Below are positions 36,401 through 48,800 of a DNA stretch of 64,000 nucleotides, in pieces (position 1 is the first letter of the stretch; each line of letters begins with the position of its first letter). The position numbers and the translations under genes are program-made. Origin of the DNA: Terfezia claveryi (taxonomy: Eukaryota > Ascomycota > Pezizomycetes > Pezizales > Pezizaceae); the NCBI GenBank assembly GCA_015179025.1, contig WHUX01000020.1:124001-188000 (forward strand), in the 5' to 3' direction. The notes under the pieces were generated by a model. The model made no database searches. It was not told the origin of the DNA and worked only from the letters and a program-made list of their open reading frames with translations.

Positions 36401-39400
36401 GTTAGTTCTTTGAAACTTGGGTCAAGATCACCGCACAATTTCTAGGGTCTTTGTGCTCCTACTCGTATGTAGGTGAAATTATTGGTTCGTTACCATCCAC
36501 TGCCGGCGCGCCGATGAGGTAGCCATATGCATAATGACGTCGTAACATCGCGTTGGTGCATTGGCCTGTAAATTTTTGGGTTGCTTCCATCCTATTGTTC
36601 TTGATTCACTTTAAGCTTTTAATTTAACATCCTTCGCTAGATAGATCCCTTTCAGCTTATTGGGTTTTTGGGGGGAAGGGGAGGGAAGATGAATAGATGG
36701 GGAAGAGGCAGGGCAAATGAGTGTTCTCATATACTGTACAAGTACGTAGGTGGAAGTGAGAAATGGACTGTAGTTACCCTAGTTACCCTGTTATGTCTTA
36801 CAAGCACGTTTTCTCGGTTCGTCCTGACTTCAAGGAAGGCAGTGCAAGTAGAATCCAGAGCTCCATTTAGGATTTTTCTTACTCCTTGTACCCAGTAGGT
36901 ACATACCCGAGACGCAGCTAGCAGTAAAGTGGATGGCAGGGCTAGCTGGCTGCGTATACGGTGAAAGCGGCGACATCATGTGTATGGGATGAATATTGAA
37001 AGAAAAGTTGGTCCGGAGAAGCCACTGGCTCAAAAAAACCGGGACATTACGGTTATGCTAGCGGTGCTTCTGCAGACCCAGAACGCGAAAAAAAAAAAGC
37101 AAGGTGCCCGGCTGGGTGGCGGTTGTCAAAATGGTACTCCTCTAGAGTTTGGTGGGTGGTGTGAAGCAGAGACATGGATACAAAAAACAAAGACATGGAT
37201 ATAAAAGCAGAGACTGTTACGGAGTTGCGACTGTCAAGGACAAACGTGATGACTGCGATGGTAGGTTGCATGAGCATAGACATTCGATATCATTGTGCGT
37301 AGGTGAGCTAGTGTTGTCTCAGACAACCGAAAGGCAGGCCTCCATGAGTAAGTAGTCTGGCCGGCACGAATATAGGAATGTAATGTCTAAGTCTTCTACC
37401 CGCTAGTAAGTATGGCAGGATTGAAGAAGAGGGGAGGGGGGGTGGTGGGGTGGTGGGAGGGGGGCCTAAGGAGAACCGGGTATAGAACTAATCCAGAAAC
37501 ATTCACTACGGGCGCCAGGCTACAGAAATATCACTCAAAGGTTGGGGGGGGGGCAAAAGATAGCACTCATGGGAACTGATGAATAGTCGTGATGGTGGAA
37601 ACTGAAGTGACTGGATGAAATTCAAATAAGCCCTGTACAACCAGACTAGGTTAGCCAGACTACTTTGTGGTATATTTAGTCTACCCTTGATTTGTTCTAC
37701 TTGGTGGAGAGGTAATTTGTGCCCCTGGGGCAAGTACAGGGTAACGGTAATCTCGAGTGCCAACCTTCATTAACCTTTGAATCTGCATCACTATCTGGGT
37801 AGGAACTTATATCAATTTATGTAGCTACACCATATGGTTGTTTACACTTCTAGAGAAACATCCTTCAAACGCGTGGGGGTACCTTATGAGGGGTGTATAT
37901 TTCGCGTAATAATAATTATCAACGAAAAATTTGCAAGCGAACCCTCAATCATACGACAATATTGGGCGCGGTAAATAGCCGCCATGCAGATAGACGGGTA
38001 CCTGAATATTGTTCTTCTTTCTAACACCCATTTGAACCCCCCCCTTGAGTGAGAGCTTCAAGCTGGTTGGCCAGCCTTTCAAGTTTAACATTGATACTTC
38101 GGGTTTTGTTTGCATAAAACTGAACATGAAAATCCAACCACCTATCCCCACGTACCCAATAAACCTACGCACGGCGGAGCTCTGGTATTGACAGATTTTT
38201 TCCGGCAATGTAAGATTCTCATAGGATAGGTGTCTATTGTGATTAAGTGGCGTCGAAAGCATACACTGTCAAAAGTAAATCACATATTTTTAGTTCCCGG
38301 CCTCGCTTATTTGAAACCATTGCACCTCATTATGGTGCTGCCCCTTGCGGGGTAGAAGGAGCTATGGCTCTGCTGTCTTCTAGGCCTTGCTCAGTTTAGA
38401 AAAAGCTTCTCATCCTAAGCTCACCCGCGTTTCACCGCCTAAGCTGACGCTCCCCCAAAATATCTTCATGCATCACTCATAAGCTTAAGGTCAGCACGTC
38501 ACCTGTATGTTGCCTGGTCTTGTAAGAGTCTTTGCTAGTGGACGCCGGTTTGTGGCGAACCACCCCTCCCTCATGAGTGGATTTTGCAGAGCAGGTGGTG
38601 TGATCCCTCAACTTCCCCATTCAGGGAGTATGTAAGGCCCTGAATCTTCAACGGCCAACACATGAGCTCCTTCCCTCCAAAACAAGCAAACCATTCACAG
38701 CACACCACCAGTGATAATTACCCCGCGGTTCTTCCTGCCTCTCCCCGAATTCCCCGCATTTCCATATTTCACACTATTCTTTATTTGGATCAAGCAGCAT
38801 CTGATATCTGATCTCCACTGTAATGTTGTAATGCACCAAAAATGCCCAAAGGAAACCGCTTCCATCTACCCCCGCCATCGTTATAGTAGCCCCAATAACT
38901 CTAATGTTCTTGTAGGAGAGCTGGAGAAATCACGTGTGGCACGAAGGCGTTGACCTTAAATCAGTACCTCAGTGGTATGATAATATGATATGATCCTTCC
39001 TTAGTTTTGAGAGACTAGTTATATAGATAGCCGAGTGAGGGCGCGTAACAATGTAGGCGTTGATATGGATGTATGAATGCAGGCATGTTTCGGAGGATGT
39101 GCATTCTGATGAAGTGTTCCCTGAACCATTTCTTGAACCATCCGCCGTATACGTGTATACGCATAAGTCGGAGGGTGTTGTCCTGCCTGGGTTGGTAATC
39201 CAGACTAGCGTAGCATTGTGGGCACAGAATATGATACTCGCCACATAGGGAGATAATGAATGTGTATTTGGATATAATCATACGAAACAAGAGACGTATG
39301 AGGTGCCCTTGTATGTAGGCGGCGATATCAATGCTGAAATTGTTGAGAGACTATCGTACTATCTACCAGGCAAGCATGGAGCCCCTGACTGGACGGAAGT

Positions 39401-41596
39401 ATTGTCCGTTACCGTTATATCCCGCTTGCGTGGCCGGAAAGAAATCAAAAGTAGGCACAGAAGGTTAGGTTGCGAATGTCTGGATTGAAACACCGAATAT
39501 ATCCGGGCAAGCCAAGAACCGACGAGATTGAAATCTGCTTAAAAAGTTTAGAAATGCTAGAAACACGCTGTGTTATATAGTGAGATTCATTCAAACTGCG
39601 CTGCACATATCAGCATGGTATTATCGGAGGTATTAGGAAGTCAACAATGGTTGGGCTGTACTTGTTTTTTTTCATCTCCTTCTGGAACAAAGTGCAGAGT
39701 ATATAAGTACGAACCGATACATTCGTCTAGTGGTGGTATCCACGAACAGTATGTCGTCCAAGTCTAGTAGAACTCCATCATAGAATCGGGTCGACGCGGA
39801 GGAATGGTAATACCAAGGTAAAGTGCAGAGCAGAAATGTCGTTCGGCATGTGTTGTATCTTACCACGATATGCAAACTAGGCATATGCATAGGATTATTT
39901 TGTGTCTCGCATATAGTATGCAAATGGTGAAGCAATTCGGGAACCGCGATACAGCTCTAGAAAAATATTAAGGAAATGGATAGTTAGCAAACCTCCCAGC
40001 AATCTGACTAACACCACACATCCGTATTGCACTACCTGGCATAGCCGTTTCTTCCAACAATACCTGCAAACCTTTTTCATCTTGCTTACTCTGTAGCCTG
40101 CATTGTCGACCATGCCCCAATTTCAATAGGATCTCTACCTTCTGTTCTCATAGTTGTCCAATTACTCCCCCTCCCAAAATCCCTTTCCATCCAGGACGCG
40201 TACTCTATCGTCTCAATTAATCCCAGTGTAACTGTTCCTACTGCGAATGTCACCCTCATATATAACTAGTAATACTACGGGTGGGAATGCACACGTAGAC
40301 CCATGCTCGCCCGTTCCTGCCAGCGGCCTCGGCTTAAGGTTCAGTCTCTTTGAATGTTTATAAGAGAATAAATATTGGAAGTAGGCCGGGCAACATCGTG
40401 AGTGCCAGCTTGGCTCTTTAGTTAGTTGATTAAGGCCTGGATAATATCCTTTGTTTCTCTTGTGGGTAGCTGCTACTTATTTCGTGCATTGCTCCCTTTA
40501 AGTTTCGATAGACCCAGGTGAATGAAGAATCCAATATTCTATGAACTGCATTCCAAGATCCAAAAGTGATGTTGTTTTGATATGATCTCGATTCCACCTA
40601 TTTTGTGCCTGGGGGTGTATTGCAGTCGTTACCCTGGACTTGCACTTTCACGTTGGGTTACCCTCAACTCATGGCCACCCTCAATATTGCAGGTATTTTT
40701 ATGGATCCACGGGAACCTTCAAAAGCTGGACACAGAGACATACACTGAGTAGAGCCACTTCTCGTATGTAAGTTTCTGTCTACTAAGTACCCTGGTTGCC
40801 TTGTTCCTGGCAAGGAAGGTGAGAATAGCCCTGGGTTTCGTGAGATTTATAAGTATGCATGTTAGTTTATAGAGAACATATAAAGGAGGGGGCTTGAGTC
40901 TCCCTATATTGAGTAACGAGATCGTTGCGGTCGCAAGCTGGAGAGCAAGTTGTAGAGAGTGAGGCCATGGGCAAACATATTAGTTCGTATCTAAAAATGT
41001 AATTGTGAATGCTGTGGATGCCGTGGATGCCGTGGCTGTTACTGACAGTTGAAGGATGTTAAGTACAGGGGTAGGAAGGTACTAGCTGGGAAGTACCAGT
41101 GAGGAAAGGTGGTAGGGAAGTTTACAAGTGAAATCGCGACCAAGGAGTTCTTCTGTAGCAAAGAAAAGTAACTTATAAAATGCAAAATAACTACTTATAA
41201 AGCCACCATATTTAACGTGCCATAAATTAATAACCGCCCTCAAAGCCGGTGCATAACAGACATGACATGCATACTCCCAGACCAAGAACCAGACTGACTG
41301 GCAGCGTGAAACCGCATCCATTAATTCATTAGTAGTTAGTTGTAGGCAAATCCTGGCGTCATAACCCTCTCAAAGCAATAATGACATGTAAACGAGAGTA
41401 AACAAAACAATTTTAACACCAGGGTAAATCCAACAAGACGAGAAAAAACCCAGATCTCTAGGGTACAAAGGAAGAAAGGGGATACAGTGTAATGCAAGCC
41501 AGTAGATCAAACACCCCCATGCGTGATAAACAATACAAGAAAATCAAATCCGGCAATAAGATTAAACCTATAGAAAGGTATCAAAGTCTATGTGTT
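33401..41596. other. Gene-poor region, part 3
   Basis: Runs to the 3' end of LCB2. Contains an AT palindrome (33564-33624), a (TA)n run (35289-35308), a 21-bp tandem pair GACATGGATA... (37171-37206), and many G-runs. No open frame above about 145 codons and no recognisable domain. Confidence 0.5.
33564..33624. repeat. AT-rich inverted repeat (ATTTTATTTT arms)
   Basis: The left arm reads ATTTTTATTTTTTATTTTAT and the right arm is nearly its reverse complement, around a T-run core. Likely able to extrude as a hairpin. Confidence 0.75.
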
Positions 41597-43652
41597 TTAT
41601 CTCAAAGGAACTCTAGCATCGGCCACGCCTCGTTTCAAGATCTCGGCCAACGGCCACCGTGGTGGGGCGATGGTGAGCTCGCCCTTTTTCAACTTCTGCT
41701 CCTCTTCCTCGGGCGTCATTCCAGGTGGTAGTGGGATAGCACCGCCATTGATACCACTAGAGAACTTCAATTGCAGAACATCACCAATCTCGTCACAAGC
41801 AGTGAGTACTCTGTCTAGGTCATCCTTGGTATGGGCCGCAGAAAGACAGAACCTTGCTCGAGAAGATATTAGTGGCGTAGCAGGGTATCCGACAACAACG
41901 ACTGCGATTTTCCGCCGGAGCATCTCGTGAGAGAAAGCAGGCATCTTGGCTGGATTGTAAAGCATGACTGGAATAATTGGTGAATCGTCGTGACCAGAAA
42001 CAATGAAGCCCAAACGTTTAAGCCCAAGTCGGAGATATCTTGAATTGAAAGCCAGTCTTTGAAGTCTCTCCTCTCCTTGACCAGGAACAAGTTCTCCCGA
42101 GATGATGTGAAGCGAGGAAGCAATTTGGGCTAAAACTGGTGGGGAAGGGGTTTCTCCATACAAGCAACCAGCATTGGTGACGCGTAGCTTGTCAATTATA
42201 GCCTTGTCCCCAGCAATGTACCCTCCGTTTGCACCAAAGGACTTGGTGAGGGTTCCCATAAGAATGTCAACTTCCTTAGGATCCACGTTGAAGTAGTCGC
42301 AAACTCCACGGCCTCGTGGTCCAAGAGCACCAATTGAATGAGCCTCATCAATGAAGATATAGAACTTGTACTTTCTCTTCAACTCGATAAGCGCGGGAAG
42401 ATTGCACATTGTACCTTCCATTGAGTACAAGCCTTCGACGACAACCAAAATCTTTCTCCACGGCCTATGGGTACGGGGTTGGCCCTGAGATATTGTTTCT
42501 CGCAAAACACGCTCGAGGTCACGCATATCGTTGTGCTTAAACATCGTGATGACAGCGCCTGACAATCGAGCACCAAAACGAATTGAGGCATGGTTGAGTT
42601 CATCTGAGATCACAAGGCATCCCTTGCCAACAAGTGCTGGGAAGGCGGTACCGTTGGTGCCATAGCCCATGGAAAATACCATAGAAGCTTCCTTTCCGAC
42701 GAATTTGGCAACCAAATCTTCAACTTCGTTGTGAAGTTCAAGGCTACCAACTTCTATGCGGTGGCCACTGGAGGTGAGGCCATATTTTCTTGTAGCGTCT
42801 TCGACTGCATCAGCACAGGGGCCCTCAGATTGGGCAAATCCAAGGTAATTATAGGAACTCAAGTTGAGGGTTTCGGTTTGAGTTCCAGTGAACTTGAAGG
42901 TCAGGTTATGATCATCAGACACTCGATCAAGAAGAGTGATATATCGTCCTGGAACGCCGGTTGTGGGACGGCTGAAGGCATCATTGATTCTCATTTTCAG
43001 TCTTCGGACGTAGAAATTGTCAAAATCACTATTGAGAGGTGCATATCCCTATCGTACGTTTAGTCCTTGAACAACATTTCTTCTAGGGTGGGATATTTAC
43101 ATTTTGTTCTTTTAAATGCTTATAATTCTTGGACTTGAACCTCTTGCCAAAGAAATCTCGGACGTGCCCGAAGATGATAAGAATCAAATACGACAGATAG
43201 GTCGTGAACAGGTAGTAGTATGGAGGCTCGTCCTCCGGTACATGTTTAAATGGCTTTCCCTCGGGGTGCCTAGCGACATACCGGTGGCTCGGATGGCCGA
43301 GCGGACCGAATTGAGCGTGTTGGCGAGCCAGGCGGCGGGAGTCGGCCGGCGTTGGTGGTGAAAACAACATTGTGGTCGTGGTGTCTGAAGCAGTGTCGGC
43401 CGTTGCAGTGGATAGAGATATGGTAGGTAAGGAGACTGACGGGCTGAACGACCCAGCAGACTGTTGTGCCGCAAGGAGTGCCGCAGATGCAGTTATATTG
43501 CTAGACTTTGGGGATGACGAGAAGAACTGGGCTATCTTATTTGTAGCCTTGGAGGTAGAAGATGAGCGTTTCCGGGTTGAGGGGGCCATGTTGGGGACTG
43601 CTGCAGGCGTGGTGGCAGTCGAGGACGAGAAAATATTTGGCTTTCGAGGCAT
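41597..43652 (-). CDS. LCB2: Serine palmitoyltransferase subunit 2
   Basis: PLP enzyme subunit that, with Lcb1 in the ER membrane, condenses serine and palmitoyl-CoA, the first step of sphingolipid synthesis. Exons 43652-43101 and 43048-41597 give 667 aa. A Ser/Thr-rich N-terminus (about 140 aa) precedes the membrane helix YYYLFTTYLSYLILIIFG (about 145-162). The catalytic domain has NYLGFA, SGHRIEVGSLELHNEVEDLV, FIDEAHSIGALG and the PLP lysine in GTLTKSFGANGGY (Lys about 453). Intron 43049-43100 (52 nt) has donor GTAAAT and a GACTAAAC branch; splicing joins KEQN to GYAPLNSDFDNFYVRRLK. The start is the first ATG of the frame; a second Met 21 codons later (MAPSTRK) is possible. Head-to-head with the TUL1/Dsc1 gene. 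Confidence 0.96.
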
Positions 43653-44843
43653 CCGGTATCGTGTGAGCTGTTGGGTAAGGTTTTTCCCCCTCCGAGGCAG
43701 ACCTGTGACCTGAGACAACTATAATCTAGGATCAATGGGGAAGAGCCCTTGTGTTATTTTCTTCCCTTCCTTTCTTTTGGAATTTGTTATTTGTTATTTT
43801 TCTTCAGCGGTGCTGCCGGCTAGCTCAATTTCGACCTCGCGCGGTTGTGTATCTCCTGACGATCATGCACCGAAGCGAGATTTTGCTTCTTGCTTTTGCG
43901 TCAACGGTGGAGTTTATCGGGGGGGGGGGCCAATTGACTTTGGTACCAATGAGCCAGCAGCAGCCAACCAGACTATGGATTACCTACGATCAGGGGCAAT
44001 CAGCAAGAGTTGCTCTTGGATAAGGTATCGAGAGGAGCGATGGACAAATTCCTGGGCCCTTTTATCTCGGGTTTGCAGGCAATTAGGGACCTGGCCGGGG
44101 GTGCCGCACAGCACAGCAGCAGGATATTTTAGTGTAATTTCGTAGCGTCTCCGAAGGCGAGGCAGGGGGAAATAATGGGGACGGGGGGAAGGAAAGGGGA
44201 AATGGGAACGGGGCGACCTCACAGAGAGTCGACAGTTGAGTTTTCCGCAATATGTATAAATCTCTAATCCAAAGCCTCCTTACAAATTGCACAGCCCAGC
44301 GAGTCCCCGCAAGCGATTACGCATGCCGGGCCAACTGATGTTGATGTTACAAGACCCGGAATCAATTTGTATTGGGCCGATGCCGAGTGCTTCGAACGTT
44401 CACCGCGTAACACACCCACCCCCCCCCCCCCCTTTTGCAATGTCTGGAACCCGTCCCACGTCGGCCGCATGCTGCCGCCCTGCCCCTTGCATACAAACCT
44501 TTGAAAGGCTGCTGAAATTGAATTGCAACATGGCATTTCGCTGCATTTTTTACATCTCAAATTTCATCAGACGAAATGAGTTCCTGGGATTTGCATGGGC
44601 AACAAACAGGCCACCCCAGCTCGGTTCGGGTGGAGCTTCCCCCCAACCCAATGTCAGCTACATAGATATGTAACCGCATAGGTACCTGTATGCACATAGT
44701 CTGGTCGACACTATGCACATGTAGGTAAGCGTGCCGCGTGGTTGGAAGCTGGAGGCTCGCGCCAAGCCCAATAGAACTTCGGGCCGATCATCAACCCCAC
44801 GAACGAAGTGACCTCGAAACGTCCCCGAGGAACAGTGGGCGCC
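43653..44843. promoter_or_regulatory. Divergent intergenic region LCB2/TUL1
   Basis: About 1.2 kb between the two start codons, presumably containing both promoters. G10 and C14 runs occur near 43921-43930 and 44419-44432. Short frames here have no domain support. Confidence 0.5.
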
Positions 44844-47428
44844 ATGGCAGAGCACAACCGGCTAGGCGTGATCCTGGTGATTATGCTCATCCTGCTTCTC
44901 ACTCCCGACACCGGCCCCGTCACACGAAGAAACGAGACTGAGAAAGCTATTGAAAGGGCGAAACAGGAGCTTGATGAGCTCCGGAATTCAACATATGGTG
45001 TTCCAGGCAATATCACTGGGTTCGAGGAGGTCGGGAAGGTTGGTCCGGATGGGTTGGTGATGATGATGCCGCCAAAGGCAGTAAGAAGGACAGTGGAGGA
45101 GATGATTAAGACCATATTGGGGGAGGACGCCAATTTAGGCGACAGCTCAGACGGTGTTGATGAACCTAGCAGGAGTGGGAATATCACAAGCCAGGTGGAG
45201 ATTACAAGCGAGATTGAGACAACTATACCCGAGGAAGATGAAGATGGGTCTAGGGGTCTCGGAGAGACAATGAGCTTTGAAAAACCTATCCCAGGCTTTA
45301 GCAAACGAGATCAACTACAGCTGCCTCTTGGGCATACAGAGCTACCACTTTACTATAATGCATCTGGTAGAATACATGGCAACTGGCATAGGCTCTATGA
45401 CCTACCACCGTACATATTGACCAACTCAACCAAAGATGTGGTAAAAAATATCACTGGCCGCGATGGAAAGATCACTATCAGAATTGAAGAATCTCGGCCC
45501 GGTGAAGTTCAAGAAGTACAAGCTCGTATCAGCTTTGAAAGTGAGGGTGGGTTTGATAGCCAGGATATTGTGATGTCTGGTGTACATATGGTCAAGTCTG
45601 GGGATATGGTACTGACTACCAATTCAAAAGAGTATGTTCCATTTAAAAATATACATCCAAATATTTTGCAGAAATGCTGATGAAATGTAGCTTCTCTGGT
45701 CTTTTTGCTCTCCCCCACTTTACTCTCAACAAGAGCAGATTCGAAGCCTCCCGAGCTATGCTAATTGTATCGCTCTCCGAAGCCATCAAACGACAAGAAG
45801 AGTCTCCTGACGGAAATATCCTCTGGTCATCACGCAACTCTCTCATATCCGAGACCCAAAATTGCGAATATATCACTTACCTCCAGCTACACCCCATTCG
45901 CAGCCCTCCCACCCTCCCAAATAGATACCCTCTTTGGCACCCCATGTTCTGGTACCGCTACCTCTTCGACCCCACCCCCATCACGCCCTCCATACTCCAC
46001 CTTGTCGAGCGGGAGCTCCGGTACCCTACTGGTATTCCAGTTCCCCCTGCTCCACCTATTCTCCTTGATGGCGTGGTATATTCCCCAAATTGCGGCTTCG
46101 TCTTATCCACCAAAAGTGCTACCGGGGTCAAAATCGAGCAGTTCCACAGTAGGGTCAAGAACTTTGCATTATCTGCCGCTGTTGTAGTTGCGGTACAAAC
46201 CTGGCTGCTAATAAGGCAGATGAACGAGTCGAGCACGCCGAGCACAGTGAGCAGAGTAAGCTTCTGGAGTATAGCTATGATGGCGATTGTTGATGGATAC
46301 ATGGCTGGAGCGTTTATTCTCGTCAGTGTCATGGTTGAATCGAGTTATCTAGCACTCGTAACAGCCGCATTCCTGTCTTTCGTCCTCGTGGTGGTCTTTG
46401 GCATGCGCTTCCTCATCACTATATGGGGCGTGCAACGTCCAGAACGTCGTGCAGCAGCAGCAGCAGCGACAGCGACGGCGGCAGCGGCTGCAGCGGCCTC
46501 TAATCCTGCTACTGCACCACCCACAGTGCCATCTCCGGGTCTCCCAGCTCCAGCGACAGCAGCAACGGCCCAAACCCCGCTCATTATTCCTCAAATTGGC
46601 AACCCAGCTACAACGAATACGCCACCCGCGGATGACGGCCGTCAAGATATCTCCACGATCTATTCCCGCTTCTACTTCCTCCTCATTGGTGGTGCGTTCC
46701 TCTTCCTTCACGTCTCCACGTGGTCTCCCCCACACAGGCACATGTTTGTCTCCACCTGCACCGCCCTCGCATGTTCCTTCTGGGTTCCCCAGATTTACCG
46801 GAACATCATGCGTGGGTGCCGGAAGGCACTGGGGTGGGAATTCGTCTTGGGGACATCGACATGTCGAGTTTTGCCCGTTTTATATCTCTTCTGCCTTGGT
46901 GGCCGCCACGAAAATGGTGTGGGGGGGAATATCTTTGGGTTTGAGTTCAAGGGAATGGAGAAAGTAGGATATGTGGTGACTGCATGGGTGGCATTTCAGG
47001 TGGTTGTTTTGTGGATCCAGGAGTGGGCGGGGCCAAGGGTGGGCATTCCGGGGGGATGGTTGCCTAGAGCGTATGATTATCACCCGATACTACCAGTGGA
47101 TGATTTGGAGGCTGCGCAACCGTTCTCAGCCGCGACGCCAACTAGCCCAACTACTGCGCCCTCGCATGGGGGGATCGGTAGTGGGGGCAGACCGGGGCTG
47201 AGGAGCTTTGATTGTGCGATTTGTATGCACCCGGTGGAGGTTTTGACAGTGGCTGCGGGGACGGGGGGAGGTGAGGGAGGTGGTGGGGGCGGGCTGGGCG
47301 GGTTGGTGACCAGGAGAAGTTATATGGTTACGCCATGTAGACATGTGTTTCATGCGGTGTGTTTGGAGGGGTGGATGAGGATGAGGTTGCAATGCCCTAT
47401 TTGTAGGAATCAGTTACCGCCGTTATAG
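44844..47428 (+). CDS. dsc1: Tul1/Dsc1-type transmembrane RING-H2 ubiquitin ligase
   Basis: E3 subunit of the Golgi/endosome Dsc complex, which ubiquitinates membrane proteins and, in several fungi, drives SREBP activation. Exons 44844-45631 and 45691-47428 give 841 aa. The N-terminal signal segment (GVILVIMLILLL) is followed by a lumenal domain of about 300 aa with several N-X-S/T sites and RIHGNWHRLYDLPPYI. About seven hydrophobic segments follow (for example FVLVVVFGMRFLITIW, FYFLLIGGAFLFLHV, VVTAWVAFQVVVLW). A C-terminal RING-H2 starts at about 771: CAIC, CRHVFH, CPIC. Intron 45632-45690 (59 nt) has donor GTATGT and a GCTGAT branch; a nearer AG at 45671 would give a stop. An Ala-rich insert (about 46448-46500) and a Gly-rich insert inside the RING are unusual. 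The start ATG was chosen because the upstream extension begins at GTG. Confidence 0.92.
46448..46500 (+). repeat. GC(A/G)-rich poly-alanine repeat in dsc1
   Basis: GCA/GCG/ACA codon run encoding an Ala/Thr tract in a cytosolic loop between membrane segments. Confidence 0.8.
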
Positions 47429-48391
47429 GGCGTGGTTAATAATTGGTTTTAATATTTTTTGCGGTGGGCCGGGATTTCGGATTCGCTTTTCTTTTTTACG
47501 TTCTTCTAATGGCGTTTGGGATTGGATGGCATGGCAATGTACGATGTAGCCGATTTCCTATGAGGGTATAGTTTAATATAATGTTTCTATGCTTTGCTGG
47601 CTGTATGGGTTACAGAGATTGCGGTATTATCAAGTGCTAACAGAGGGGAAAGTAATATTCAGGGTTACCCTGAACGTGGGCGGCATCTGGGAGCAACTAT
47701 TACCATTACCTAATTAAGTTAAGTGAGGCAAGCCTGGTTGACGACACTTTGACACAGAAGGGGAATTTGGAGTAACCTGGTGTACCGTGGTAATTCGAAA
47801 TTAAGAACCGGTACTTAATTTCGAATGTGGGCTGGGGTCTGCATATACCAGTCTCGCAACGGCCAGCACGACAACAATCAGAACCGACATCTATCAGTAC
47901 TGCTGATGGTTTAGTCTCAATATCACCTAGAGTATATCTGAACCCCAACTAGCCTCTAATACATGCATATACATTAAACTTATTCTAGGGGGGGTTCTTG
48001 ATTTCGGAGGGGTTCTTAATTTCGAATTACCAGTAGTACCGTACGGTAGGTACTTTGTCATTGCACGTCGATCTAGCCTAGTTTGGGTATAGAGTTTCGG
48101 CTCTGTCATCTACTTAGTCTGGTTGGCAGGGTTTTTTTGGGTTGTAAGTCTTGGCGGGTTCAAGCGAGATGGAAGTGGCAACCCCTAGTATCTTAATACA
48201 GGCGATCACAAGCCTATTGTTATACGTCATGGCATGTGAATCCCATTCAGTGGTGACTTGAGGGGAGAAGGTACAGTAATGACTTCTCATTCACTCCCAT
48301 CGCTTTGATCAGCGACGGACGTAAACGCCCCGATCCTCCCACACTTTTTTTGCTTTTCATTCTCTCATTCCTGTCCACCGCTTCCTTTGCA
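47429..48391. other. Intergenic region downstream of dsc1
   Basis: T-rich 3' end of dsc1 near 47445-47500, then anonymous sequence. A duplicated GAATTTCG/AATTTCGAA-like word recurs at 47795-47825 and 48000-48030. I see no gene. Confidence 0.45.
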
Positions 48392-48393
48392 AT

Positions 48394-48800
48394 GTGCAAC
48401 CGCCTTACCAGAGAACTTCGGCATCTTTTATTCCGCGAGAAATTGCCGCAGCGAAGACAAATGAAGAGCCAGGTAAGTGCAATACAATGAAGAGTGATTT
48501 ACCTACAGGTGTCTTAACATATATATGTAGGCATAGAACGTCCAGGCCTACAATCATTGGTTATGCGACAGAGCGTAAATCCTCAAATATGCGGATGTTT
48601 CAAGGGTTCCTGGTTTTGTATGGTTTTGCAGGCGTAAGTAATGCCTCAGGCTTGTATATACACTCTATAGTTACTTATTGATACTTCATAAAATCTGGCA
48701 GTTAAAGGAGGAACTGAGGCTAGATGGGAAACTCAATGATATTAGAGCTCAGATCACTGACATCAGAGGGAAATCCTCATGGATGTCCTCATGGATGTAG
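48394..48800 (+). pseudogene. Small spliced gene or relic ending in coiled-coil-like tail
   Basis: Three pieces with good splice sites: a first part to 48471 (QPPYQRTSASFIPREIAAAK), exon 48531-48633 (RTSRPTIIGYATERK, then MFQGFLVLYGFAG) and exon 48702-48800 (LKEELRLDGKLNDIRAQIT, then DIRGKSSW and stop). Donors GTAAGT and GTAAGT and acceptors TAG and CAG are present. The second and third exons join in frame. The first does not: its phase is one base short, and its best frame has no ATG, only GTG at 48394. I do not recognise the protein. It may be a decayed gene, or may have a missed base and an upstream first exon. Confidence 0.4.
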
